A DNA stretch of 41,800 bases from Bacteroidota bacterium (GCA_947446605.1 CANFHJ010000008.1:1-41800), one strand, 5' to 3'; shown: positions 16,653 to 26,048, counted from the stretch's first letter. Notes: generated from the letters alone by a model not told the origin. Translations and numbers: made by a program.

Positions 16653-17564
16653 TTATGCTTTAAATAGCCTCAACAACCAAGGCAATCGGTTTCTTTTATA
16701 CCTGTAATAGTTGCGTTTTTCTGCACCAAAACTCTTAAAGAACCTAGCTATCCCTTCAATTTCAGATCCTTCAAAATCAAATAACATTTGAAGATGAGAG
16801 AATTGAAACAAGAGACTGTCCATTAAGAATGTCATGCCGCCCATTTCTTTTCCTTGTTCCGAACCATTGCCCAGTAAGAATATAATTCTGTTTTTATGCA
16901 CCAAAAAAGCACCTGCAGCAAGCAATTCGCCAGATTTAGTATAAACGCCTTTGCACAAAATATTTCGCGTGCTATGGGCCATCTCCATTAATTTTTGCAA
17001 TCGATCGTAATCGCTAGATTTTACGCCACGTGTACTAATGGCTTTGTGCAATTTATAGAATACTAAAACTTCTTTTGTAGAAATGCTGCGTAATTCTAAA
17101 CCAAACTTTTTTGCACTTTTCAAATTACGTTTGGCTTGCGAATTGTATCCCTTCTGTATTTTCTCGTAGGATCGATCCAAATCCAATACATAATTTTTGC
17201 GCTTCTTTACCTTTAATTTTTCATCCAATACATGGTTGTGTTCATTGAGTTGGATATCAATAAAACGAAAACTAGATGGAATTGCATGCAAAAACTGATG
17301 CAAGGTTTCTTGCGAAATTGCCGTTTTAGAAAAAACGCCTAACTGCTGCGTAAAAAAAGGCTGGCTGAGGTATTTAATAAAATACTTGCGGTGAGCCGTT
17401 AAAGGCATCACCGCAAGATAATCGCCCAATACTAGGGCTTCCCAATTGGGAGAGGCAATATTTAAATACCAACTAAAACCATATACCAAAGAATTAACGG
17501 ATTGCTCAATGCATAAATCCCATTTGGCCTGATCTATTTCAGTATGGCGGAGGTATTGAATCAA
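16653..17564 (-). CDS. FemAB/GNAT-fold acyl- or aminoacyltransferase-like protein
   Basis: A 303-residue protein with a pattern of two GNAT-like halves. The C-terminal half contains KGYNSQAKRNLKSAKKFG (about 137-154), a motif region found in FemAB-type proteins (substrate-binding arginine/lysine cluster after a Y/N-rich turn), then GELLAAGAFLVHKNRIIFLLGNG (about 213-235) and the late FDFEGSEIEGIARFFKSFGA (about 265-284), all typical of this superfamily. Known members add amino acids to peptidoglycan or act in exopolysaccharide modification; the role here is undetermined. It lies between DUF3127 (12 bases upstream) and Ppx/GppA (9 bases downstream), probably in one transcript. Confidence 0.75.
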   Translation of the reverse strand: MIQYLRHTEIDQAKWDLCIEQSVNSLVYGFSWYLNIASPNWEALVLGDYLAVMPLTAHRKYFIKYLSQPFFTQQLGVFSKTAISQETLHQFLHAIPSSFRFIDIQLNEHNHVLDEKLKVKKRKNYVLDLDRSYEKIQKGYNSQAKRNLKSAKKFGLELRSISTKEVLVFYKLHKAISTRGVKSSDYDRLQKLMEMAHSTRNILCKGVYTKSGELLAAGAFLVHKNRIIFLLGNGSEQGKEMGGMTFLMDSLLFQFSHLQMLFDFEGSEIEGIARFFKSFGAEKRNYYRYKRNRLPWLLRLFKA

Positions 17565-17576
17565 TGTGTCTGCTTA

Positions 17577-17948
17577 TTAGAAAGGCAAATCATCTGTACT
17601 GCCATCATTAGATGAAGGCATTTCAGTGTTTTCAACATACCCTTCTGTTGAAGGTGATTCAGCTTGACCACCTGTAGAACCTTCAATTCTCCAAGCATTT
17701 ACATTGGTATACCATTTGCCATTGTATTCACGTGATTCTAGGTTCAAAGAAACTTTAATCTCATTGCCTGGAACATATTTTTTTAGCTCTTGGGTTTTAT
17801 CTCCCATTACGCTAATGCATACTTTTTTAGGGTATGTTTCTTGTGTTTCAATAACAAATTCTTGTTTAACCCATTCTTTTCCAGCTTTGCTGGTTCCTGT
17901 TGTAATAGGCATGATTTGTAAAACCTTGCCAGTAATGTCTAAAGCCAT
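17577..17948 (-). CDS. DUF3127 OB-fold-like protein with an SSB-like acidic tail
   Basis: A 123-residue Bacteroidota protein. Residues about 1-90 match DUF3127: MALDITGKVLQIMPITTG, KAGKEWVKQEFVIETQETYPKK, VKVSLNLESREYNGKWYTNVNAWRIE, a five-strand pattern consistent with an OB fold. The tail (about 91-123) is disordered, rich in G, S, E and T, and ends DDLPF. Single-stranded DNA-binding protein SSB ends with a similar acidic DDxxPF tip that recruits repair and replication proteins, so this small protein may bind nucleic acid and partners in the same way. Function is not established. It heads the leftward FemAB-Ppx/GppA unit. Confidence 0.82.
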   Translation of the reverse strand: MALDITGKVLQIMPITTGTSKAGKEWVKQEFVIETQETYPKKVCISVMGDKTQELKKYVPGNEIKVSLNLESREYNGKWYTNVNAWRIEGSTGGQAESPSTEGYVENTEMPSSNDGSTDDLPF

Positions 17949-18145
17949 ATCTTTCTTAAATTTTTTGTTAAAAATAACCCATCCTTCAAACTTTTCAAAG
18001 GAGGAAAAAATGCATTTACCATAAAATACAAAAAAATAACAGCTCGCTAATTCCCATCTCTAGCATTAACAAGCCTTCACAAGCATAAAAACTAAAATCC
18101 GGTTTACAGGAAAATAGTCCACACTATTTCAACCTTTTGCAAAAA

Positions 18146-19906
18146 CTACTTTTTTAAGGCAATATGCAATTCGTCTAATTGCTTTTGGTCTATTTCGCTC
18201 GGACCATCAATCATAACATCTCTGCCTGAATTGTTTTTAGGGAAAGCAATAAAATCTCGGATACTTTCTGCACCACCAAACAAAGAACACAGCCTATCAA
18301 AACCAAAGGCTATTCCTGCATGCGGCGGTGCACCAAACTCAAAAGCATTCATTAAAAAGCCAAACTGGCTTTGCGCTTGTTCTGGTGTAAAACCTAAAAT
18401 GCCAAACATTTGCGCTTGTAAATCTTTGTTAAAAATACGCACAGAACCGCCACCAACTTCAACTCCATTAATTACTAAATCGTAAGCATTGGCTCGAACC
18501 GAACCTAAATTACCGGAAGCCAATAAAGCAATGTCCTCTGGCTTAGGTGAGGTAAATGGATGGTGCATGGCAAAATACCTGTTTTCTTCTTCGTTGAATT
18601 CCAATAAAGGAAAATCTAAAACCCAAAGGCAAGAGAAGTTGTTTTTATCTCTTAAACCCATGCGGGTACCCATATCTAAACGCAATTCATTTAATGCTTT
18701 GCGCGTTTTATCTGCAGCACCTGCCAATATTAAAATCAAATCATTTGGTTCGGCATTAAATGCTTTAGCCCAAGCATTCAAGGAAGCCTCATCATAAAAT
18801 TTATCGACAGAAGATTTTACTGTTCCATCTTCATTTACGCGTGCATAAACCAAGCCAGTTGCGCCAATTTGCGGACGTTTTACATAATCTGTTAATTCGT
18901 CTAATTGCTTACGTGTATAAGATGCGCAACCTTTAGCACAGATACCAACTACCAATTCTGCCTCATCAAAAACTTTAAAGTTTTTACCAGCCACAATATT
19001 ATTGGCTGTTTCATTTAGCTCAACAAACTTCATATCAAAACGGGTATCGGGCTTGTCCGAACCATAATATTTCATGGCATTGGCATAGGTCATGCGTGGT
19101 ACGCTTTGCATATCAATGCCCTTCACTGTTTTAAACAAGTGTTTTACCAAACCCTCAAACATATTGAGCACATCTTCCTGCTCTACAAAACTCATTTCAC
19201 AATCTATTTGAGTAAATTCTGGTTGCCTGTCTGCGCGCAAATCTTCGTCTCTAAAACATTTTACAATTTGGTAGTAGCGATCCAACCCAGCCACCATTAA
19301 CAATTGCTTGAAGGTTTGTGGCGATTGCGGCAAAGCATAAAACTGCCCAGGATTCATTCTACTTGGCACCACAAAATCTCTAGCACCTTCAGGTGTTGAC
19401 TTAATTAAAACGGGTGTTTCTACCTCCGTAAAATCTTGCCCATCTAAATAGCTTCTGGTTTGTTGCGCCATTTTATGACGTAACATTAAATTATTTCTAA
19501 CAGGGGTTCTGCGCAAATCCAAATAGCGAAATTTCATACGCAAATCGTCGCCACCATCTGTTTGGTCTTCTATCGTAAATGGAGGAGTTTTGGCCTCATT
19601 TAATACCTTCAAATCTTCAACAATTATTTCAATTTCTCCAGTTGAAATTTGCAAGTTTTTATTCTCACGTTCTTTAACAATACCACTTACTTGTAAAACA
19701 AATTCACGACCTAATTTTCTTGCCTTTTCACATAATTCAGGATTGCTTTCCATATTGAACGCCAATTGGATTAGGCCATACCTATCACGTAAATCAATAA
19801 AAGTCATACCTCCCAAATCGCGGCCTTTTTGCAACCAACCACATAAGGTAACTTTCTTCCCAGCGTCGGAAAGACGCAATTCTCCACAAGTATTAGATCT
19901 ATACAT
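18146..19906 (-). CDS. aspS: Aspartyl-tRNA synthetase (bacterial type)
   Basis: Class IIb synthetase that charges tRNA-Asp. The frame opens 16 codons earlier, but ATG 19906 gives [24 protein letters not shown], the standard N-terminus, and 586 residues, the usual length of the bacterial form with the GAD insertion. The N-terminal OB anticodon-binding domain covers about 1-110; motif 2 is seen in [18 protein letters not shown] (about 216-233), the GAD insert at about 290-410, and motif 3 in [15 protein letters not shown] (about 528-542). A gap of 197 bases separates its stop from DUF3127; it holds no gene, only a weak AT-rich hairpin (18112-18129). Confidence 0.96.
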   Translation of the reverse strand: MYRSNTCGELRLSDAGKKVTLCGWLQKGRDLGGMTFIDLRDRYGLIQLAFNMESNPELCEKARKLGREFVLQVSGIVKERENKNLQISTGEIEIIVEDLKVLNEAKTPPFTIEDQTDGGDDLRMKFRYLDLRRTPVRNNLMLRHKMAQQTRSYLDGQDFTEVETPVLIKSTPEGARDFVVPSRMNPGQFYALPQSPQTFKQLLMVAGLDRYYQIVKCFRDEDLRADRQPEFTQIDCEMSFVEQEDVLNMFEGLVKHLFKTVKGIDMQSVPRMTYANAMKYYGSDKPDTRFDMKFVELNETANNIVAGKNFKVFDEAELVVGICAKGCASYTRKQLDELTDYVKRPQIGATGLVYARVNEDGTVKSSVDKFYDEASLNAWAKAFNAEPNDLILILAGAADKTRKALNELRLDMGTRMGLRDKNNFSCLWVLDFPLLEFNEEENRYFAMHHPFTSPKPEDIALLASGNLGSVRANAYDLVINGVEVGGGSVRIFNKDLQAQMFGILGFTPEQAQSQFGFLMNAFEFGAPPHAGIAFGFDRLCSLFGGAESIRDFIAFPKNNSGRDVMIDGPSEIDQKQLDELHIALKK

Positions 19907-20099
19907 AATTATCCCTTTGTTCTTTCCATTTCCAACATTGAAATGGGAGTGCAAGTTAAGAAAGGCAGAGGTGGAAAAAAAGTTTCTTCCTCTTACAAAA
20001 CTAGAAAATAGCTAATCCTTACTAATTTGGCATTTCTTACATGCATTTTTATGTTTTAAAACAATTGAATCCAAAAATAATTTATCCTTGTAAACTCAA

Positions 20100-20543
20100 A
20101 TGGAAAATATTTTTAACCAAGAGTGGTTTATGCGCGAGGCGCTAAAAGAAGCCCAAAAAGCCTATGAATTAGGCGAAGTTCCTGTAGGTGCCGTGGTTGT
20201 TTATGAAAATAAAATTATTGGAAAAGGGCATAACCTTACAGAGCAATTGCATGATGTAACGGCACATGCAGAAATGCAAGCAATTACAGCAGCGGCCAAT
20301 TATATTGGGGCCAAATATTTAACAGATTGTACCCTGTATGTTAGCCTCGAACCATGTTTGATGTGCGCAGGAGCAATTTATTGGAGTAAAATTGGCAAAT
20401 TGGTTTTTGGCGCCAGTGACCCAAAACGGGGTTTTCTAAGAGAAGGAAAACATGTTTTGCATCCCAAAACCACACTTGAATATGGCATTATGGCCGAAGA
20501 AGCCGCTGATTTAATGAAATCCTTTTTTCTAAAATTAAGGTAA
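20100..20543 (+). CDS. tadA: tRNA-specific adenosine deaminase
   Basis: Converts adenosine to inosine at the wobble position of tRNA-Arg(ACG), letting it read three codons. The 147-residue length and motifs fit: the zinc and proton-shuttle motif HAEMQAI (about 57-63), the second zinc motif EPCLMCAGAIYWS (about 83-95), and the characteristic VFGASDPKRGF (about 101-111) that separates TadA from cytidine and guanine deaminases. A near-match promoter box (TATCCTTG, 20083-20090) lies just upstream. It precedes the superoxide dismutase gene, which has its own promoter. Confidence 0.9.
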   Translation: MENIFNQEWFMREALKEAQKAYELGEVPVGAVVVYENKIIGKGHNLTEQLHDVTAHAEMQAITAAANYIGAKYLTDCTLYVSLEPCLMCAGAIYWSKIGKLVFGASDPKRGFLREGKHVLHPKTTLEYGIMAEEAADLMKSFFLKLR

Positions 20544-20554
20544 GCCCAAATTTG

Positions 20555-20562
20555 TATATTTG
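20555..20562 (+). promoter_or_regulatory. Promoter -7 box (TATATTTG) for the superoxide dismutase gene
   Basis: TATATTTG fits TAnnTTTG, lies in the 40-base gap after tadA and ends 21 bases before the dismutase ATG at 20584. No convincing -33 element is seen. Confidence 0.6.
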
Positions 20563-20583
20563 TAACTCAAAAAAAATAAACTT

Positions 20584-21192
20584 ATGTCATTCGAACTACC
20601 AAAACTGCCATACGAGTATACCGCACTCGAGCCGCATATTGATGCGCGCACCATGGAAATTCACCACAGCAAACACCACAATGCTTATGTAACAAACCTA
20701 AATGCTGCCCTAGCGGGTACAGAAGGTGAAAACCACAGCATTGAAGACATTTGCAAAAACATTAGCAAATACCCAGCAGCCGTTAGAAACAATGGTGGCG
20801 GACATTTTAACCATAGCTTATTTTGGACCATCATGGGAGCCAACAAAGGCGGTATGCCAACTGGTAAATTAATGGATGCCATTACCAACGAATTAGGTGG
20901 TTGGGATAAATTTAAAGAAGACTTTAACAAAGCAGGTGCTACCCGTTTTGGTTCTGGTTGGGCTTGGTTATGCGTAAATGCTGATAAAAAATTAGCTGTT
21001 TGCTCTACACCAAACCAAGACAATCCTTTAATGGATATTGCAGATTGCAAAGGCACCCCAATTCTTGGATGCGACGTATGGGAACATGCTTATTATTTGC
21101 ATTACCAAAACCGCAGACCAGATTACATGACCGCTTTTTGGAATGTGATTAATTGGGATGAAGTTTCTCGCAGATACGAAGCAGCTTTGTAA
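20584..21192 (+). CDS. sodA: Superoxide dismutase, Fe/Mn family, Mn-type or cambialistic pattern
   Basis: Turns superoxide into oxygen and hydrogen peroxide. The 202-residue protein starts [31 protein letters not shown] with the first metal histidines, continues with [12 protein letters not shown] (about 75-86), GSGWAWL (about 124-130), and the family signature [11 protein letters not shown] (about 162-172) with the remaining Asp and His ligands. Glycine in GGGHFNH and glutamine in STPNQDNPL are the residues usual in Mn-using or cambialistic members; iron enzymes tend to have AAQxWNH there. No signal peptide, so it is cytosolic. It has its own promoter and is closed by a strong terminator. 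Confidence 0.95.
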   Translation: MSFELPKLPYEYTALEPHIDARTMEIHHSKHHNAYVTNLNAALAGTEGENHSIEDICKNISKYPAAVRNNGGGHFNHSLFWTIMGANKGGMPTGKLMDAITNELGGWDKFKEDFNKAGATRFGSGWAWLCVNADKKLAVCSTPNQDNPLMDIADCKGTPILGCDVWEHAYYLHYQNRRPDYMTAFWNVINWDEVSRRYEAAL

Positions 21193-21211
21193 TTATTGCT
21201 CAACAAATTTT

Positions 21212-21246
21212 AAAAGCAGAATCTTGAAAAAGATTCTGCTTTTTTT
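21212..21246 (+). terminator. Intrinsic terminator after the superoxide dismutase gene
   Basis: AAAAGCAGAATCTT (21212-21225) pairs with AAGATTCTGCTTTT (21230-21243) around a GAAA tetraloop and is followed by T-rich sequence to 21246. It begins 20 bases after the stop codon. Confidence 0.92.
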
Positions 21247-21289
21247 ATGCCTAAGAAAATTAGTAATTTCACCAAAAAATAACCCTCCC

Positions 21290-23440
21290 ATGAAAAGTAA
21301 ATGGCTATTGCTTTCATTGCTTGCCCTTGGGGCCTGCTCTCAAAAAATGAATAACAAAAATTTAAGCTTGCTTCCAATTCCAGCAACCCACCAAGACAGT
21401 GTACAAGACAACTATTTTGGAACCAGTATTGCCGATCCATACCGTTGGCTCGAAAACGACACCGCAGCTGAAGTGGTGAGTTGGGTAGCAGAACAAAATA
21501 AGCGTACCAGCAATTATTTGGAACAAATAACCATAAGAACAGGTATCAAAAAACGACTCACTGAAATTTGGAATTTTGCTAAATATTCTGCGCCATTCAA
21601 AGAAGGAGATTATTATTATTTTTATAAAAATAATGGCCTCCAAAACCAAAGTGTTTTATACAGAACAAAAGATGTGTTTGCCATAGAAAATGCAGAGCTA
21701 TTTTTAGACCCAAATAAACTTTCGGATGATGGCACTGTTTCTTTGGCTAGCCTTACCTTTAGCCAAGACCATAAATACGCAGCCGTTGGCATAGCCCAAT
21801 CTGGTAGCGATTGGAATGAGATTTTTGTAATGGATGTAGCAACAAAACAAAAAACTACTGACAATATTCATTGGGTGAAATTTAGTGGCGCTACATGGAA
21901 AGGAAATGGTTTTTATTACAGCAGGTACGATGAACCTAAAAAAGGAAAAGCATTTAGCAACCAAAATGAATTCATGAAAATTTATTACCATGAATTGGGT
22001 TCGAACCAAAACCAAGATGCGCTTATTTTTGAAGACAAATTGCACCCATTGCGTTATTTTAATGCAAGCCTAACTGAAGATGAAAGATTCTTATTTGTGA
22101 ATGTTTCGGAAGGCACCTCTGGAAGCGAGATTTGGGTAAAAGACCATTTAGAAAACATCAAACATTTAGACCTAAAAAACCAAGGATTTAGTTTGTTGTG
22201 TAAAGGTTTTGAAAACAATTTTAGCGTTGTGGGTAATAATGAAAATAAAATTCTAGTACTTACAGATTTTCATGCACCAAAATACCAATTGGTTGCCATA
22301 GATCCCGCAAACCCTGCACCTAATAATTGGACTGTAATTATTCCTGAATCAAAAGACCTTCTTGAAACAGTTGTAACGGCTGGAAACAAACAATTAATTG
22401 CAAGCTATTTGGTGGATGCAAGCACCCGCCTAAAACATTTTAACACAAAGGGAGAATTGCTTGGAAATATTGATTTACCTGGCATTGGCACCGCAAGCAC
22501 AGGCGGATGCAAAGTAAATGAAAACACCATTTCATACAACTTTATTTCTTTTACAGAACCCGGAAAAATTAAATTTTATAATTTAAATTCCAAGGAACAA
22601 AAAGATTGGATGAGCAAAGCAAATTATGCATTTTATCCAGAGGAATTTGAAACCAAACAAGTATTTTATCCAAGTAAAGATGGAACTAAAATTCCCATGT
22701 TTATTACCTATAAAAAAGGCATCAAATTAGATGGGTCGAACCCAACTTTGTTGTATGCTTATGGAGGATTTAATATTAGCCTTACACCCTCGTTTAGCAT
22801 CTCTCGCATTATGTTTTTAGAACGAGGTGGTGTATACGCAATTGCCAATTTACGTGGTGGTGGCGAGTACGGAGAAGATTGGCACAAAGCAGGCATGCTC
22901 CAAAAAAAACAAAATGTATTTGACGATTTTATTGCAGCTGCAGAATATTTAATAAAAGAAAAATATACCAGTAGCGAACATCTCGCCATTCATGGAGGAT
23001 CAAATGGAGGCACATTAATTGGCGCTTGCATGAACCAAAGACCAGAACTTTATAAAGTGGGAATTCCTGCAGTTGGGGTAATGGATATGTTGCGCTACCA
23101 TAAATTTACCATAGGCTGGGGATGGGCTGTAGAATATGGTTCAAGTGAAGACAAAAACCAATTCGATTATTTAATTAAATACTCCCCATTGCACAATATT
23201 AAGAAAGATGTAAAATACCCAGCAACCCTTATTATGACAGCAGACCACGACGACCGTGTGGTGCCAGCACATTCATTTAAATATGCCGCTACATTGCAAG
23301 CAAATAGCAAAGCAAATGAAAGTCCTATCTTAATTAGAATTGATACCAAAGCCGGACATGGTGCAGGAAAACCAACTGCCAAATTAATTGAAGATGCGGC
23401 AGATATGTATGGCTTTATTTTATACCATACTGCTAATTAA
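21290..23440 (+). CDS. Prolyl oligopeptidase family (S9A) lipoprotein
   Basis: Serine peptidase that cleaves after proline in short peptides. The open frame starts earlier, across the sod terminator, but ATG 21290 gives MKSKWLLLSLLALGAC, a lipoprotein signal with lipobox ALGAC, so the 716-residue product is lipid-anchored in the cell envelope. An N-terminal seven-blade propeller (about 75-430; PYRWLEND opens the family motif) precedes the alpha/beta hydrolase domain. The catalytic triad can be placed: serine in HGGSNGGTLIGA (about 567-578), aspartate in TADHDDRVVPAHS (about 650-662) and histidine in KAGHGAGKPTAK (about 686-697). Its stop codon overlaps that of the converging DUF4421 gene. Confidence 0.93.
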   Translation: MKSKWLLLSLLALGACSQKMNNKNLSLLPIPATHQDSVQDNYFGTSIADPYRWLENDTAAEVVSWVAEQNKRTSNYLEQITIRTGIKKRLTEIWNFAKYSAPFKEGDYYYFYKNNGLQNQSVLYRTKDVFAIENAELFLDPNKLSDDGTVSLASLTFSQDHKYAAVGIAQSGSDWNEIFVMDVATKQKTTDNIHWVKFSGATWKGNGFYYSRYDEPKKGKAFSNQNEFMKIYYHELGSNQNQDALIFEDKLHPLRYFNASLTEDERFLFVNVSEGTSGSEIWVKDHLENIKHLDLKNQGFSLLCKGFENNFSVVGNNENKILVLTDFHAPKYQLVAIDPANPAPNNWTVIIPESKDLLETVVTAGNKQLIASYLVDASTRLKHFNTKGELLGNIDLPGIGTASTGGCKVNENTISYNFISFTEPGKIKFYNLNSKEQKDWMSKANYAFYPEEFETKQVFYPSKDGTKIPMFITYKKGIKLDGSNPTLLYAYGGFNISLTPSFSISRIMFLERGGVYAIANLRGGGEYGEDWHKAGMLQKKQNVFDDFIAAAEYLIKEKYTSSEHLAIHGGSNGGTLIGACMNQRPELYKVGIPAVGVMDMLRYHKFTIGWGWAVEYGSSEDKNQFDYLIKYSPLHNIKKDVKYPATLIMTADHDDRVVPAHSFKYAATLQANSKANESPILIRIDTKAGHGAGKPTAKLIEDAADMYGFILYHTAN

Positions 23441-24495
23441 AGTCGAAATTTTTGAACCAAAGGATGCTTTATTTGGGGGTCGTTAAAGCGATACCCCACA
23501 TAAAGTCTCGTATAAGAATTGGTAATACTCAATGGCTCACTGTGGTTAATGGCATTTACATTTCCAAACGCCCTATAGCTAGCACATATATACCATTTAT
23601 CTCCATTAAAACCTAGAGAAGAGCGGAACTCTGATTGGTAACCAATTAACTTATCTTTATTAATTGTTCCCAAATCTGCTACTGTTAGCTTTCCAAATTG
23701 GTAAGAAAATCCTGGAATAATTGCGGTTCCAATAAACCATTTTTTGGATCGAAACAAAGGCAATGTGCCTTGCCAACCAAAATTAATTCCTATTGCATTT
23801 AAACTAAAATAGGTATTCTGGTTTCGCGGATAATTTACATTTGGAATAGTAGGCACAATGCTTGAATCTGCATAGAAATTATTGTAGATATATGAAGCCC
23901 CTAAAACAAATGTACCAACTGGCTTTAACTGCCTTTCTAATTGCCACAAGGAAGCGGCGTTTGAAAATTTCTTATGGTTAAAAATATAATTGAGGGTGCT
24001 GTAATAGGTACTTGTTGAAATATCGGGCCGAACGTAATAGGGACTATTGTTTTGCCAATAATTGGATTGCCAAGCGTTAGTATTTTCTAAATAATAGCCC
24101 TCGCTCACTTGCAAGAAGTTTCTAAATGTCCATTTCCTAAATGAGAAACCAAAACCTACCCCAAAGTTTTTAGATTCTCCTCTTTCCGGGTGGAGTTCGG
24201 TCCAAGGCATTTGGGTTGTATATTCCAAACTCAGCCATTTATAATCAAGACAAAAACCATAAGTTAATAAGGAATTGGTTTTATAATTAAGTTCATAAAC
24301 CTTTTTGGGAGTTTGAAAATTCATGTAAACCAAATTGGCCTTCGACTCACTAACTGCCGTTACCACCAAATTCTTATAATAACTCAACACATAATTGGTG
24401 TCGTAATCAATGGTTTGGGCATTTGATATCCTTGCAACAATTGAAAATAGGATTATTAAGCAGGTTTTTCGAAGGTTTTTGATGGTTAATTTCAT
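23437..24495 (-). CDS. DUF4421-type outer membrane protein
   Basis: A 352-residue exported protein with a signal peptide (cleavage near NAQ, residue 27). The mature part is a run of alternating aromatic strands suited to a beta-barrel: NSLLTYGFCLDYKWLSLEY, KNFGVGFGFSFRKWTFRNFLQ, GINFGWQGTLPLFRSKKWF, and it ends with TRLYVGYRFNDPQIKHPLVQKFRL. The DTNYVLSYYKNLVV opening after the signal and the GFCLDYKWLSLEY motif fit DUF4421 proteins. It has its own promoter box 14 bases upstream and converges on the S9 peptidase gene with a four-base overlap and no terminator between. Function unknown. Confidence 0.72.
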   Translation of the reverse strand: MKLTIKNLRKTCLIILFSIVARISNAQTIDYDTNYVLSYYKNLVVTAVSESKANLVYMNFQTPKKVYELNYKTNSLLTYGFCLDYKWLSLEYTTQMPWTELHPERGESKNFGVGFGFSFRKWTFRNFLQVSEGYYLENTNAWQSNYWQNNSPYYVRPDISTSTYYSTLNYIFNHKKFSNAASLWQLERQLKPVGTFVLGASYIYNNFYADSSIVPTIPNVNYPRNQNTYFSLNAIGINFGWQGTLPLFRSKKWFIGTAIIPGFSYQFGKLTVADLGTINKDKLIGYQSEFRSSLGFNGDKWYICASYRAFGNVNAINHSEPLSITNSYTRLYVGYRFNDPQIKHPLVQKFRL

Positions 24496-24508
24496 TGGCA
24501 GTAAGCTT

Positions 24509-24516
24509 CAAAAATA
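24509..24516 (-). promoter_or_regulatory. Promoter -7 box (TATTTTTG) for the DUF4421-type gene
   Basis: On the minus strand TATTTTTG fits TAnnTTTG and ends 13 bases before the ATG at 24495. A 14-bp palindrome lies 14 bases further upstream, near the -33 position. Confidence 0.5.
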
Positions 24517-24529
24517 AGTAGAATTTTAA

Positions 24530-24543
24530 TTGGTTCGAACCAA
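24530..24543. repeat. Perfect 14-bp palindrome (TTGGTTCGAACCAA) in a divergent promoter region
   Basis: The sequence equals its own reverse complement and lies between two divergent promoters (24509-24516 leftward, 24606-24613 rightward). It contains the GGNTCGANCC motif that recurs through the window, but here it could also be an operator. No regulator is known. Confidence 0.55.
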
Positions 24544-24605
24544 ATTCTTGAAAATTAATTTTTTCTTAATTGCCTTTAGCTAAGGTAAATTTAAATTTAT
24601 AAATC

Positions 24606-24613
24606 TACATTTG
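24606..24613 (+). promoter_or_regulatory. Promoter -7 box (TACATTTG) for the 24635 gene
   Basis: TACATTTG fits TAnnTTTG and ends 21 bases before the ATG at 24635, the same spacing as at the ndk and superoxide dismutase genes. Confidence 0.55.
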
Positions 24614-24634
24614 AATAATATTTAAAACTCATTT

Positions 24635-25996
24635 ATGAAAAAATTATTATTGTATGCGGGTGTTATGGCCGTTTCCTTGGTGTTTTCTAACGAAGAAATA
24701 AAAGCCCAAGATGTAGACAAAATTGAAACTAAATTTGACTATTTACAATTGCCTACAAAGCCTTTAGACAAAGCATTCAAAACCTACAACAGTTCAGTTG
24801 TATATAATGGTGAAGAACGTAATAAAAAAATACTAGCAGATTACGAATTGGCTAAAGTAAAGGCAGAAGAAACCTACCAAAAAGAGCTAAGGGATTATGA
24901 TGTTCAAATGAAAAAAGCTGAGGATGAATTGGCTAAAGAAAAGGCAGAATACCCAGCAAAATTAAAAGCTGCCAACGATGCTTATATGAAAGAAATGGAA
25001 TTGTATGAGCAAAAATCTACCTTACAAAAATTAGCTGATAAGCAACTTTCTAATGAAGGTAAACCTTACAAAAATTTACCTCAAGAGCCTTATTTGCATT
25101 ACCCAAGCAAACCATACAAATCTGAACCTGCTCCACCAAAATTGGTGAAAGTATTTAACCTAGAACAATTAGCAGGTACTTACCTTAAAATGGAAGGTTA
25201 CACTGTAGGAAATTCAAATTCAATTAAAATCACAGCAACTTTAGGTGAATTAGAAGTAAAAGAACCAGAAATTACATTTAAAGATGTTACAGGTTTTAAA
25301 GATGGAAAATCATATAACTACAGAGCCTATTATGGAAAAGTAGCTTACCGCCGTTTAATTACTTTAAAGGTAGAAACTCCTGCAGGAGTAATTTACAATG
25401 AGGTTCCTGAAGTAGTTAGTACAGAACAATTCATTAAAACCAATACAGAAATTACCAGCGAAAGTGGTGTGAAGTATTGGTGGGATAGCCAAAAAGAAAG
25501 AACCATTGCCAATTTAGAACAAGAAACTACCGACAAAGGTTTAGCTGCTATCAACGAATTTTTAAATAGCAATTACGCATTTAAGAAAATGAACCATGAA
25601 ACAGTTGTATTGATTGTTAAAGACAAAAAACAAGATTATTCAGATTTAGGAAATGCCTATTTAGCCCTACTTGAGGGATATAATACATTGGTAGAAGGAT
25701 ATGAAAAAACAGCAGCCAAAGTAAAAATTGCAGAAGCAATTGCCATTTACGAAAAAGCTTTAAGTGAATCTGAAATGGACAATAAAAAGGCCAGAATCAA
25801 CGAAGATGTTACCATGGCTATTTACTGGAATTTGATGGAAGCCTATATTTGGAACGATGATTTTGCAAAATCAAAATCTTTGTATACCAAATTCTCAACG
25901 CTTGACGGCAGCAGAAAACAAAAGAAATTCATGGATGGCATGTCGGAATTTGGAAAAAGCCAATACGAACGCTACAAAGCATTTTACGGCAAATAG
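24635..25996 (+). CDS. Exported coiled-coil and TPR-like protein of unknown function
   Basis: A 453-residue protein with a signal peptide (MKKLLLYAGVMAVSLVFSNEEIKAQ, cleavage near 25). Residues about 55-120 are a charged coiled coil rich in K, E, A and D (KILADYELAKVKAEETYQKE, then QMKKAEDELAKEKAEYPAKL). A proline/tyrosine-rich linker (NLPQEPYLHYPSKPYKSEP) follows, then a beta-rich domain (about 170-300) and a helical C-terminal part (about 320-453) with TPR-like spacing (AIAIYEKALSESEMDNKKAR, WNLMEAYIWNDDFAKSKSLY). I do not recognise the family. The domain order suggests an envelope scaffold. It has its own promoter and precedes rimP, with no clear terminator before the rimP promoter. Confidence 0.7.
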   Translation: MKKLLLYAGVMAVSLVFSNEEIKAQDVDKIETKFDYLQLPTKPLDKAFKTYNSSVVYNGEERNKKILADYELAKVKAEETYQKELRDYDVQMKKAEDELAKEKAEYPAKLKAANDAYMKEMELYEQKSTLQKLADKQLSNEGKPYKNLPQEPYLHYPSKPYKSEPAPPKLVKVFNLEQLAGTYLKMEGYTVGNSNSIKITATLGELEVKEPEITFKDVTGFKDGKSYNYRAYYGKVAYRRLITLKVETPAGVIYNEVPEVVSTEQFIKTNTEITSESGVKYWWDSQKERTIANLEQETTDKGLAAINEFLNSNYAFKKMNHETVVLIVKDKKQDYSDLGNAYLALLEGYNTLVEGYEKTAAKVKIAEAIAIYEKALSESEMDNKKARINEDVTMAIYWNLMEAYIWNDDFAKSKSLYTKFSTLDGSRKQKKFMDGMSEFGKSQYERYKAFYGK

Positions 25997-26003
25997 AGAA
26001 AAA

Positions 26004-26034
26004 CTTGCTTATTTGAGTTTTAGCCTTATATTTG
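26004..26034 (+). promoter_or_regulatory. Promoter for the rimP-nusA-infB operon
   Basis: TATATTTG (26027-26034) fits TAnnTTTG and a TTG at 26005-26007 is 19 bases upstream, the usual Bacteroidota -33/-7 spacing. The expected start of transcription is near 26040, just before a strong hairpin at 26049. Confidence 0.6.
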
Positions 26035-26048
26035 TGGCATAATTAATT

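Noticed and set aside
17949-18145. Gap between DUF3127 and aspS as a possible RNA gene
   Set aside because: Only a weak AT-rich hairpin (18112-18129) with four-base loop; no conserved structure or promoter evident.
21158-21289. N-terminal extension of the S9 peptidase frame
   Set aside because: It crosses the superoxide dismutase stop and terminator; the ATG at 21290 gives a clean lipoprotein signal peptide.
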